Of a stretch of DNA of 64,000 nt, positions 9,335 through 17,371 are shown piece by piece. Numbering within the stretch: the stretch's first letter is position 1; every line of letters starts with the position of its first letter. The position numbers were made by a program, and so were the translations under genes. The notes beneath the pieces are model-generated. The model did not search any database. It saw nothing but the letters and a program-made list of their open reading frames with translations, and was not told where the DNA came from. Location: positions 1,003,007-1,067,006 of the forward strand of contig MTMB02000001.1 in the NCBI GenBank assembly GCA_002011085.2, in the 5' to 3' direction. This stretch comes from Candidatus Geothermarchaeum rappei. Its GTDB lineage: Archaea; Thermoproteota; Nitrososphaeria; Geothermarchaeales; JDFR-13.

Positions 9335-9755
9335 AGGCGGCCTTGTCCAACCCCCCTGGGCCCACGGATCCCCGAGAGAACTTCGGCTTGCCCGGAAGAA
9401 GGGGCCGGCGAACCCTTCCCCGTGCCTCCATTCTCTCAGGGTCCTGAGGGTAGCTGGACACAACCCGATCCTCCACGCCTCCAAGGCCACATCATTTTTA
9501 ATGCGGCCTCGGAAAGACCGGCTGAAGATTATTATTGCCCGGTGAGGCTCCTTACATCCCCTCGGCACACCCGAGAAGCTAGATAAATGCCCTCTTTACC
9601 CCTTGGAGGGTTGGGCTTCCTTCCCTCCGCGGGGTCTTGAACTTTATCTAGCTTCTCGGGGGCCTCGGAGACGTTTAGAGCCCCGAGGGCATCTCAGCCG
9701 GCCTGTCAGCGCGGGGGTTCGGGTCTTCAACCGCCACCCCCTGGCCGGTTGATGC
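9314..9755 (-). ncRNA. Large structured RNA of unknown identity (about 442 nt)
   Basis: A GC-rich block in an AT-leaning chromosome with no credible protein. Its ends form a perfect 17-bp helix (9314-9330 with 9739-9755), continued by GGCGG/CCGCC (9336-9340 with 9731-9735). Inside is an 18-bp perfect helix (9570-9587 with 9643-9660) topped by ACCCC/GGGGT and GGAGGG/CCCTCC stems, plus CCGGCTGA/TCAGCCGG (9518-9525 with 9694-9701) and TGTCCA/TGGACA (9344-9349 with 9455-9460). The minus strand is favoured by a TATA-like element about 26 bases before 9755 and pyrimidine-rich sequence past 9314. I found neither the SRP helix 8 signature (GTCAGG with AGCAGCC) nor the RNase P motif ACAGAA...GGCTTA on either strand, though a divergent RNase P or SRP RNA is not excluded. 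Confidence 0.65.
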
Positions 9756-9777
9756 CACTAATATTAGTCTGGGAAAA

Positions 9778-9786
9778 AATATTTAA
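9778..9786 (-). promoter_or_regulatory. Putative TATA box of the structured RNA gene
   Basis: On the minus strand this reads TTAAATATT within an AT-rich run, about 26 bases upstream of 9755, where the 17-bp terminal helix begins. That spacing is normal for an archaeal TATA box. The interval between it and the RNA contains a perfect 12-base palindrome (ACTAATATTAGT, 9757-9768). No equally well-placed element precedes the other end of the RNA on the plus strand. Confidence 0.45.
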
Positions 9787-9841
9787 TATTAATGTTGCGA
9801 GATTTGTTGTATACTTGGTTACAACTTGATTAATTACCTTG

Positions 9842-11443
9842 TTACACGTCCCCGGCCCTACCTTTATACCTAAACTGCCTCTCGTACATCAGTCTTAACT
9901 CATGTATGGTCGTGGCCTCCGAAGGAGACTTATCCTCCCTAAGGCGTGTTATCCTAGCTAGTCTAAGGGCTAGTCCACTCCTATACTTGGGGCTCTTCTG
10001 GATCTCGTTGAACGCCACCTCGACCACGATCTCCGGCTTCACCCATACACGGTACCCCTCGTCCCGGACAACTATCTCTAGGAGACGGCTGGTCATATAT
10101 TGGAACTCTTCGTCCGTCAATCCCTTAAACGTCTTCCCAACCAGTTCATACCCACCTGTATCTGGGTTATACGCCGCTAGATAGTAGTCGCTGAGCCACT
10201 TCCTCCGCCTACCATGACCCCACTCAGCCCCTACTATAACCAAGTCTACAGATTCAGCTGACTTGACCTTGATCCAGTTCTTCCCCCTCGATCCGAGGAT
10301 ATATGGTGCGTCAAGCCTCTTAACCATAACACCTTCATGGCCGGCCTTCAACGCCTTCTTGAAAAACTCCTCAGCCTCATCTATATCCGAAGTGACTATC
10401 CTCTCCGCTAAGAGATCTCTAGATACTATCCTCTCCAAGATACTATATCGATCGACATAAGGTTGATCTATTAATAGCTTTCCATCAACGTATATTATCT
10501 CGAAGAAGAATATCTGGATAGGGATCTCCACCATCACAGACTCGATATCCTTAACCCTTCTAAAACGCTTCATCAATTCTTGGAAGGGCAGGGGCCTACC
10601 CTCTTTTACGGCAATCACTTCACCCTCCAATATACATTCACCAACATTATTGGATAGGGTATTTTTAACTCTCTCAATGATCTCTGGAAGACTTCCTGAT
10701 ACGTCGGTAAGTCTCCTACTAAATATCTTTACACGATCATTCTTGACATGGATCTGGACACGAGCCCCATCATACTTAACCTCGACAGCCGCCTCTCCCC
10801 CGCCTATGAGTGAAAAAGCCTCGGAAATACTGTTTGCTGGAGTCGCTAGCATTGGCCTAATCGGCTTGAATATAACTGGTTTTATATCTCGAATATCATG
10901 ATCCTTATCGTTCAGCAACTCTATAAGCTCATCTAGGCTGCCTCTCAACATATATGCCCGCCTAACATACTCTAGGGGGACGCTAGATGCCCGGGACAAT
11001 GCATTGAGAATATGTCCTTCCTCGACGCCTATCCTAAGCTCACCAAAAATTATTTTAGCCAGCCACCTCATCTCCTCATCGGTGGAGAGGCTGTTGAATA
11101 AACTGGATAGGAGCATGACCTTCTTCTCCATGGAGCCCGGGCCTCTTACATCAGCTATCTCATGTAGACGTTGATATACATCACTTACTGTGGGGGGAGG
11201 AGGGGGGAGGAGGGGCTTTACACCGGATTTTAGGGCTTTTTTAACTAGGGAGAAGCCGATCCCCAAACCGCCCTCCTTAGTTTCTGGAACTGCTTTACCA
11301 GCAAGGAGCATTATCAACGGCTTCCACTCTCCCTTGTCAATCCTAGATAGGAATGAGGCAATGATTGTGGTCTTCTCATTAATCGAGGAGGTTGCCGCGA
11401 TTCTTTTACAGAGCCTTATGAACTCGGTGAAGGATACAGGCAA
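9842..11443 (-). CDS. lig: ATP-dependent DNA ligase
   Basis: Seals nicks in replication and repair. 533 residues, somewhat shorter than the roughly 600 of other crenarchaeal ligases. An N-terminal DNA-binding region precedes the adenylation domain with motif I KYDGAR (adenylated Lys), ILEGEVIA (motif III), FFFEIIY, EGVMVKR (motif IV) and WIKVK (motif V). The C-terminal OB-fold holds EVAFNEIQKSPKY and ALRLARI. The start is TTG, two bases after the stop of the upstream DHH gene, so the two are translationally coupled. It is the last gene of the polymerase-DHH-ligase operon. Confidence 0.95.
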   Translation of the reverse strand: MPVSFTEFIRLCKRIAATSSINEKTTIIASFLSRIDKGEWKPLIMLLAGKAVPETKEGGLGIGFSLVKKALKSGVKPLLPPPPPTVSDVYQRLHEIADVRGPGSMEKKVMLLSSLFNSLSTDEEMRWLAKIIFGELRIGVEEGHILNALSRASSVPLEYVRRAYMLRGSLDELIELLNDKDHDIRDIKPVIFKPIRPMLATPANSISEAFSLIGGGEAAVEVKYDGARVQIHVKNDRVKIFSRRLTDVSGSLPEIIERVKNTLSNNVGECILEGEVIAVKEGRPLPFQELMKRFRRVKDIESVMVEIPIQIFFFEIIYVDGKLLIDQPYVDRYSILERIVSRDLLAERIVTSDIDEAEEFFKKALKAGHEGVMVKRLDAPYILGSRGKNWIKVKSAESVDLVIVGAEWGHGRRRKWLSDYYLAAYNPDTGGYELVGKTFKGLTDEEFQYMTSRLLEIVVRDEGYRVWVKPEIVVEVAFNEIQKSPKYRSGLALRLARITRLREDKSPSEATTIHELRLMYERQFRYKGRAGDV

Positions 11444-11445
11444 TT

Positions 11446-12633
11446 CTATACACCCTCAGAGGCGAGGCTATCGAATATCTCTAGGAAATGCTCCTTTTCA
11501 TAATATGGGATTACAGCCGCTCCCCGAGACTCATATCCATAGCCTAGGCCCCCGACTGTATATGCAGCCGCCTCCACGAGGGCTGAGACGGGCTGCGCCC
11601 TACCAATATTTATCCTAAACTCTAGTGATTTCGAGACCCTTATAGCGACGTTTATCCAGTCTCTAGTGAGGTAACCGAATCCAGGGATATAGGGGTTCCT
11701 CTCACATAACCCGATGATATACTTACCCTTGTCGTATAGCCTAGCCTGATAACTTATATAGCTCACATAGCTGTCGAAGACTCTCGTCCCCATCTCAAAA
11801 AAATCCTTATTATAGTCTTCAAACCACTGTATAGAATTACCTACGTTAAGTCCCTCAACCTCCAGTATACTTGTGAGGCTCTTAAATGCCTTCCTCTTCA
11901 TCTCCTCATACCTTTTTACAGCCTCGAGGATCTCCTTGTTATCGCCATTCACCAAGTTGTTAAATAGATCGAGATAAGAATCCTTATAATATCCTACGGA
12001 GGATATGAGAGTTACATCCTTATAAAGCCTCCTATACTCCTTCTTAATATCTCTATAGACTATTCTAAAGCTCTTTCCAGATTTGGTTATCGCCCCACTT
12101 CTAAGGCCGTCGTATAAAGCCCTCCAATTCAGGCCAGATGGAGGATATGGAGATTCACCCATTCCCAATACAGCTAGCCAAGCCCATCTCTTAGCCTCCT
12201 CATACCTATTTTTATAGAGGAGGTATGATATGGTAGATGATACTGGAGAATCCTCATTGGCCAATCCATATAAATATGGATTTAGGTAAAGAAGGCCTTC
12301 AGGTACTTCACTATACTCCACGTGATGGTCGATTATCAAGACATTCTCCCTACGATCACCAGGCACAAGTTTATGTATAGGTCCTCCTAGGTCGGTGAAG
12401 ACAATTAGGTCATATGCCTCTATAGACATTATCTCAGACATTATCTCAGGATATATCTTGTCTAGACAGATAAACTTGGCATCCGTCCTAGAAGAATCCG
12501 CAAATAACTTTAGGAGAAGTGCACTAGCCAATCCATCGCCATCGTCACTAAATAAAATAAGGATACGCTCAGCCTCAGCCAACCGCTGAGAAGCCTCGGA
12601 TACAACCTCCATAAACATATCTACAGTGCTCAT
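11446..12633 (-). CDS. DHH family protein, RecJ/Cdc45-like
   Basis: 395 residues with a DHH phosphoesterase core: FSDDGDGLAS near residue 28, VFTDLG near 78 and IDHH near 99. The C-terminal DHHA1-type motif is altered, reading GGLGYGYESRGAAVIP where nucleases normally have a GGGH-type signature, so nuclease activity may be reduced or lost. Archaeal members associate with GINS and MCM and are the counterpart of eukaryotic Cdc45. Its place between a DNA polymerase (6-base gap) and DNA ligase (2-base gap) supports a replication role. Whether it is nuclease (GAN-type) or scaffold (Cdc45-type) cannot be settled by eye. Confidence 0.75.
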   Translation of the reverse strand: MSTVDMFMEVVSEASQRLAEAERILILFSDDGDGLASALLLKLFADSSRTDAKFICLDKIYPEIMSEIMSIEAYDLIVFTDLGGPIHKLVPGDRRENVLIIDHHVEYSEVPEGLLYLNPYLYGLANEDSPVSSTISYLLYKNRYEEAKRWAWLAVLGMGESPYPPSGLNWRALYDGLRSGAITKSGKSFRIVYRDIKKEYRRLYKDVTLISSVGYYKDSYLDLFNNLVNGDNKEILEAVKRYEEMKRKAFKSLTSILEVEGLNVGNSIQWFEDYNKDFFEMGTRVFDSYVSYISYQARLYDKGKYIIGLCERNPYIPGFGYLTRDWINVAIRVSKSLEFRINIGRAQPVSALVEAAAYTVGGLGYGYESRGAAVIPYYEKEHFLEIFDSLASEGV

Positions 12634-12639
12634 GATACA

Positions 12640-14973
12640 TCAGCCACCGGTGAATGCGTCCAACCCAAATCCAGATGAAGATGCGATGGACTCCAACGTC
12701 TTCTCAGAGACGCCTACTGGCTCCAATACTCTCTTTGCAACAGGCAGCACCTGATTATAAATATAATACTCTACATCAATCTCCCTTGGATCAGCCTCGA
12801 GATAGTGAACCGCTCTCTTATATAAGGGGCCTTCCCCGGATAATATAATATATCCAATGAACATACCCCGTTTTATCCTCCAGCCCTCCGCAGCCAATTT
12901 CCGGGCTACAGCGATGTGAGGAGCATTAGCCTTATACTCTTCAAGGGGGCGTGTTATCTGCTCCCATATCACCAGTTCACTAATAGGCACTTCCCTCTTC
13001 CTAAGACGCCTAATACGACTTCTCAATACATCGATCATCTTATCCTTGGAAGCATCTTCCAATATCATTTTGATAAGGATATATTGCGTCTCCCGGGCAT
13101 AGTCACACCAATCCCTACGGACATACTCCAGCCCCACTACATCCACCACACCATCATATGTGACGCCTGCATACCTCTTCTTAGCCTCTGTGAAGAGGAG
13201 CCGCCTATATATCTTATCGACCTTGGCCTCCAGCCCCAGCTCCTCCCTTATCCACTTAAGGAGGCCATCCACCTTATCCTTATCATATATGGTGAAGAGG
13301 CTGTCAGTATCTCCATATATGACCTTTAATCCAATCTCCTCCGCCTTTCTTAGACTGCTTGAAATCACTCTTCTACCTAGATACGTGACAAGTGAAGCTC
13401 CCTCCCAACTATACCATCTTGCACCTAACCACCCCATGTATCCATAGAGGGTGTTAGCCAAGATCTTCAAAACCCTCTGCCTAGCATCCAAGACCCTATA
13501 CTCCACAGACTCCCTATCCATCGACACCATCAAACTCCTAACCCTGTCCCTCTCCTCAACAAGGTGGTCTAGAATTTGTGGGAACAATCCCTTTACATCC
13601 ATCTTAACACCAATGGAGAGCTCGTCATAAAAGATGATGTTAGGACCCGGGCTGGTTACAACAGTCTCAGGAGAGATATTATTCTTCATTATAATCGTTG
13701 GATACATACTCTTATAGTCTATCACGGCTATATCCTTATGGAGACCCTTAACAGGCTTCAGTACAAGACCTCCTGGATAGCTTCTAAAGCCCCGTTGAGA
13801 TACCTTAGGAATAACCTCGTTATATTCAATAGCCTTACGCATAATATAATACTCTGCTTGACGTCCCGAGGATGCTGTAAATACATAATCAGGGGGAATA
13901 CCAGTTATACTCGAAAGACTAAAGAGCTGGTCCCGAATTATTTGGAAAGCCCTGTATAATATGTATGCACGCCACTTAACATATTCAATTAGTCGCTTCC
14001 TATCGTTGACCCAGTAATAATAGTACTGTAGTTCATCCACAGGCTGGATCTCAATCTCAAAACCTAGGAATGTAGCCAGTTCCTCAAGGGTCTTCCTCTG
14101 AAGCATTGGAAGGTCGTCTGCATACTCCTTCAAGTCTACATGTATCCTACCTGCTATTGAGGTATGGCCATAGAGACTTTGGTGAATGTCTATTCCCAGC
14201 ATTCCAATGGTTAGTGGACTACCCAAGTATCTCGTACGTTCGATTAGGTAGGGCCAGATGAAGCTATTACCATTGAATGTTAGGATTATATGGGGGCTTA
14301 GTTGATCAACCATTGAATCAAACTCCTCGAGAATCCTTTTATCAGCATCCTCATATAGAAACTCCCTGAACTCCCTCCCATCGTATACAACGATATACAG
14401 TACAGGATCCTTTTTAGGATCGGGCGCTCCATATTTAGATGCGATGACCATGTCGATGGAGAGGATCTTTAGAGGAGGATAGGTCATTTGACGTGATTCT
14501 CCATGGAATCCGGTTAAAAGTTCAAAGGCCACGCCATCCCGTTCATACAATGGCTCTACTTCAAACTCATACCATGTACATGGGTTCAAGCCCTTAACCA
14601 GGATATATTTGTTGGTGAACCGGATATCATCTTCAAAAAGCATTTCCTCTCCATAGATCCTCCTAAGGACTTGTATAGCCTCCTTAATATGCTCATTAGG
14701 ACCAGACAACTCATAGAATCGCCTCTCAACACCATAGAATTTCTTAACTACACTCCTAATTTCTAATAACGAGGCTCCAAGTACGTCTGAAGCTAGGTTA
14801 AGCTTCAGATCCTTTAACTCAAGATCCTCAGCATCTATGTAGAAATAGTTCTTAAAATTGGGGTCGACAATAATATGGAAGGCTCCCTCTTCATCAACCG
14901 TCCAGAGCCAGATTACTTCCCTACCTTCATAATCGCCGGATGAAACATCATAAAACCAGTATTTCCTCCTCAT
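12640..14973 (-). CDS. polB: Family B DNA polymerase with degraded exonuclease motifs
   Basis: 777-residue family B polymerase. The polymerase motifs are intact: motif A DYKSMYPTII, motif B KILANTLYGYMG and motif C YGDTDS. The 3'-5' exonuclease motifs are not: Exo I reads SIDMV where DIE is expected, Exo II reads FNGNSFIWPY with Ile in place of Asp, and Exo III reads EYVKWRAYI with Arg where Asp is expected. I infer a polymerase without proofreading. It heads the polymerase-DHH-ligase operon with 6 bases to the next gene. I cannot say from sequence alone which archaeal PolB subfamily it belongs to; length is closest to PolB3. Confidence 0.92.
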   Translation of the reverse strand: MRRKYWFYDVSSGDYEGREVIWLWTVDEEGAFHIIVDPNFKNYFYIDAEDLELKDLKLNLASDVLGASLLEIRSVVKKFYGVERRFYELSGPNEHIKEAIQVLRRIYGEEMLFEDDIRFTNKYILVKGLNPCTWYEFEVEPLYERDGVAFELLTGFHGESRQMTYPPLKILSIDMVIASKYGAPDPKKDPVLYIVVYDGREFREFLYEDADKRILEEFDSMVDQLSPHIILTFNGNSFIWPYLIERTRYLGSPLTIGMLGIDIHQSLYGHTSIAGRIHVDLKEYADDLPMLQRKTLEELATFLGFEIEIQPVDELQYYYYWVNDRKRLIEYVKWRAYILYRAFQIIRDQLFSLSSITGIPPDYVFTASSGRQAEYYIMRKAIEYNEVIPKVSQRGFRSYPGGLVLKPVKGLHKDIAVIDYKSMYPTIIMKNNISPETVVTSPGPNIIFYDELSIGVKMDVKGLFPQILDHLVEERDRVRSLMVSMDRESVEYRVLDARQRVLKILANTLYGYMGWLGARWYSWEGASLVTYLGRRVISSSLRKAEEIGLKVIYGDTDSLFTIYDKDKVDGLLKWIREELGLEAKVDKIYRRLLFTEAKKRYAGVTYDGVVDVVGLEYVRRDWCDYARETQYILIKMILEDASKDKMIDVLRSRIRRLRKREVPISELVIWEQITRPLEEYKANAPHIAVARKLAAEGWRIKRGMFIGYIILSGEGPLYKRAVHYLEADPREIDVEYYIYNQVLPVAKRVLEPVGVSEKTLESIASSSGFGLDAFTGG

Positions 14974-15148
14974 AACCTACAATATTATTATTAGCAGCTG
15001 GGAATATATAGTAAATGTAGGTGGTTAATCAGTGCAGAACCGTAAATGTATCTATTCATCTACATATATCAAGTTTTATAAAGAGCCCGAAAATAGTTTT
15101 ATATCAGTTGTTTGGACGTAATATAACATCGTTATTAGGTGTATTGAA

Positions 15149-15826
15149 ATGAGTAATCCAATTTTGTCTGAAGAGGATAGGAAGATTGTTATGGAGGAAT
15201 ATTGGAGCAGGCTCTCCAATGAAGTGAAGCTGATATACATAAACTCTAGGGATAGTGACTGTCAATATTGTGACCTAATTAAACAGTTATATACCGAGCT
15301 TTCTCAGATGACCGATAAAATAACCTTGGAAGAATATTATCTTGAGGATAATCCAGAGGAGTTGAGGAGGAAATATAGGATATTGACAGCCCCAGTCGTC
15401 GTTATACAGGGTGTCAATAAAGGCCTGATAAAATTCTATGGAATACCCTCTGGAATGGAGTTCCCTGGTTTTATAGAGACTATTGTAAAAGTGTCCAGAG
15501 GAGAAGTCGATCTACCCAATGACATTATCCAAGAGGTTAAGAACATCGATAAATATGTGAATATCAAAGTATTTATAACACCTACATGCCCATATTGTCC
15601 CAAGATGGTTTCTACAAGCTTCATGTTTGCTATGTTAAATGAGAATATCGATGCAGAGGCATGGGAGTCGATAGAGTTCCCAGAGGTCTCTCAGCAATAC
15701 AGCGTCGCTGCTGTCCCCAAGACCGTTATCAATGACTCCGTCTCATGGGAGGGGCTGGTGCCCCCAGAGTATCTCCTGCATAATATACAGCATGCAATTG
15801 GGCATCATTCCCATGATGAGGATTAG
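15149..15826 (+). CDS. Protein disulfide oxidoreductase (PDO), glutaredoxin-like
   Basis: Two tandem thioredoxin-fold domains, the usual 225-residue form found in thermophiles, which forms and shuffles disulfides in cytoplasmic proteins. Active sites are CQYC (N-terminal unit, about residue 38) and CPYC (C-terminal unit, in FITPTCPYCPK). Each unit has a cis-Pro region (TAPVVVI and AAVPKTV). The C-terminal tail is His/Asp-rich (GHHSHDED). Its presence agrees with an intracellular-disulfide-rich thermophile. Monocistronic or in a loose unit with trm5, which begins about 50 bases later. Confidence 0.93.
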   Translation: MSNPILSEEDRKIVMEEYWSRLSNEVKLIYINSRDSDCQYCDLIKQLYTELSQMTDKITLEEYYLEDNPEELRRKYRILTAPVVVIQGVNKGLIKFYGIPSGMEFPGFIETIVKVSRGEVDLPNDIIQEVKNIDKYVNIKVFITPTCPYCPKMVSTSFMFAMLNENIDAEAWESIEFPEVSQQYSVAAVPKTVINDSVSWEGLVPPEYLLHNIQHAIGHHSHDED

Positions 15827-15877
15827 GTCCTCATTCCCTATTATTTATAGTTAATCCGCTAGTTTTTTCTTTTTGAA

Positions 15878-16732
15878 ATGGGTAGGAGTATAGTTAGGGA
15901 AGTTGCAACCGAGTTATTCGGCGAGGAAAACGCCCGTAAAATGGTTAGAAGCCTAGATATTATAGGGGATATTGCTATAGTAAAGATCCCCGATGAGTTC
16001 CTCGACAAGAGATTCATATTTGGAGAAAGGCTTTTGGAGAGAATGCCCTATCTAAAAGTTATACTCCGGCAGGTCACACCCGTAGAAGGGGCATATAGAA
16101 TCCGTAGCCTAGAGCATATAGCGGGGGAAGATAGGAAATGGACTGTCTATAGGGAGCATGGGATAAGGATAAAGGTAGATGTAGAGAAGGTATATTTCAG
16201 CCCCCGCCTATCCACCGAGAGAAAGAGGGTTATGGAGCTCGTCGAGGATGGAGAGAGGATTGTGAACATGTTCGCTGGAGCCGGGCCATATACAATCCTA
16301 ATTGCTAAATACAAGGATGTTGAGATCATCCATAGCATAGACATCAATCCAGTCGCGATTCATTATCACTTGGAAAACATCTTTCTAAACAAGGTTAGCG
16401 ATAAAGTCATCCTATATCGTGGGGATGCGGGTGAGATGATAGAGAGGTTTATTATAGGGAAGGCGGATAGGGTCCTTATGCCACTTCCTGAAATAGCGTT
16501 GGATTACCTGGGATATGCCTTTAAAGCGCTTAATAAGAGGGGGTGGATACATGTCTATCTCCACATTCCATATAGAGAGACGTGGAAGGAGGCCTTGGAA
16601 AAGGCTAGAGAAACCGTCTTAAACGCCGTTCCTCCTGGATGGAGTGTTATAGAAGCCAAGCCGCATAAGGTTAGGGAGGTGGCTACTAGGCTCCTACAGG
16701 TTTGTGTGGATACACATGTATGTAGAGGATGA
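15878..16732 (+). CDS. trm5: tRNA (guanine-N1)-methyltransferase Trm5 family
   Basis: SAM-dependent methyltransferase that makes m1G37 (and in some archaeal paralogues wyosine-related methylation) in tRNA. 284 residues: an N-terminal domain, the linker VYFSPRLSTER, then the Rossmann core with VNMFAGAGPYTI as the SAM loop, IDINP as the ribose-binding acid and MPLPEIALDYL as the catalytic NPP-like motif. Length fits the shorter aTrm5 forms. It cannot be assigned to aTrm5a, b or c by reading alone. Confidence 0.88.
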   Translation: MGRSIVREVATELFGEENARKMVRSLDIIGDIAIVKIPDEFLDKRFIFGERLLERMPYLKVILRQVTPVEGAYRIRSLEHIAGEDRKWTVYREHGIRIKVDVEKVYFSPRLSTERKRVMELVEDGERIVNMFAGAGPYTILIAKYKDVEIIHSIDINPVAIHYHLENIFLNKVSDKVILYRGDAGEMIERFIIGKADRVLMPLPEIALDYLGYAFKALNKRGWIHVYLHIPYRETWKEALEKARETVLNAVPPGWSVIEAKPHKVREVATRLLQVCVDTHVCRG

Positions 16733-16846
16733 AATATACCTTGAATCGTGTTAAAATGCCAGTGATATGTAGATACATATTTATATCTCCCACTTCTATT
16801 AATAAAAATGTAGAATTTGATTAAACGGTGGTGACTTAGGTAGAAA

Positions 16847-17152
16847 ATGGGCATTTGTCCAATATGCGGATTACCGGAGGAGCTGTGTAGCTGCGACAGC
16901 CTAGAGCAGGAAGAGACTATAATTAAAGTCAGAGTCGAACACCGTAGATACAATAAACCTGCCACAGTCATAGAAGGAATTAATCCTAAGACTAACGACT
17001 TGAACAAGATTGCTAAGAAGCTTAAGAGCTGGCTCGCCTGTGGAGGGACAGTCAAGGACAATAAGATCATCCTACTGGGGGATCATAGGGGAGACCTACC
17101 TAGATACCTTGAGAAACTTGGTTTCAACCCCGATAACATACAAATTCTATGA
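16847..17152 (+). CDS. Translation initiation factor aIF1 (SUI1 family)
   Basis: Start-codon selection factor that acts on the small ribosomal subunit. 101 residues with an N-terminal CPICGLPEELCSC zinc-knuckle typical of archaeal aIF1, followed by the SUI1 core: VIEGIN, LKSWLACGGTVKDN and the GDHR...LGF tail. A TATA-like TATTTATAT lies at 16778-16786, giving a leader of about 40 bases that contains GGTGGTGA. It starts a three-gene cluster with a zinc ribbon protein 9 bases downstream and a membrane protease overlapping that. Confidence 0.95.
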   Translation: MGICPICGLPEELCSCDSLEQEETIIKVRVEHRRYNKPATVIEGINPKTNDLNKIAKKLKSWLACGGTVKDNKIILLGDHRGDLPRYLEKLGFNPDNIQIL

Positions 17153-17161
17153 GGCTAAATA

Positions 17162-17371
17162 ATGCTGGGTAAGAAGAAAAAGAAGACGATAAGGATAAAG
17201 GTATGCCCTATATGCGGTTCTAGAAACATTAAACTATCAAGTGCCTTCGATGGATGGCTGACTCCAGAGACATATATATGCCTTGAATGTGGATACACAG
17301 GCCCCATTATCCTAGAACTACAGTTAGATCCTAACGAGTTGAAGGAAAAAGAAGATGATAAGGAAAATTAA
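17162..17371 (+). CDS. Small zinc-ribbon protein
   Basis: 69 residues: a basic N-terminus (GKKKKKTIRIK), then a zinc ribbon formed by CPICGS and CLECGY with about 24 residues between, then an acidic tail. Similar short ribbons are common next to translation and transcription genes in archaea; function unknown. The gene begins 9 bases after aIF1 and its last 17 bases overlap the CPBP protease start, so all three should be co-transcribed. Confidence 0.8.
   Translation: MLGKKKKKTIRIKVCPICGSRNIKLSSAFDGWLTPETYICLECGYTGPIILELQLDPNELKEKEDDKEN

Noticed and set aside
9180-9568. Three open frames of 83-98 codons on both strands over the 9.3-9.6 kb GC-rich block
   Set aside because: They are proline/glycine-rich readings of a highly structured GC block, have no family pattern and conflict with the paired terminal helix.
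9314-9755. Identification of the RNA as SRP (7S) RNA or RNase P RNA
   Set aside because: I could not locate the SRP GTCAGG...AGCAGCC helix 8 signature or the RNase P ACAGAA...GGCTTA region on either strand; left as unknown rather than forced.
11190-11618. Plus-strand open frame of 142 codons opposite DNA ligase and the DHH gene
   Set aside because: It lies antisense to two strong, overlapping gene models with intact motifs and has no independent promoter or family pattern.
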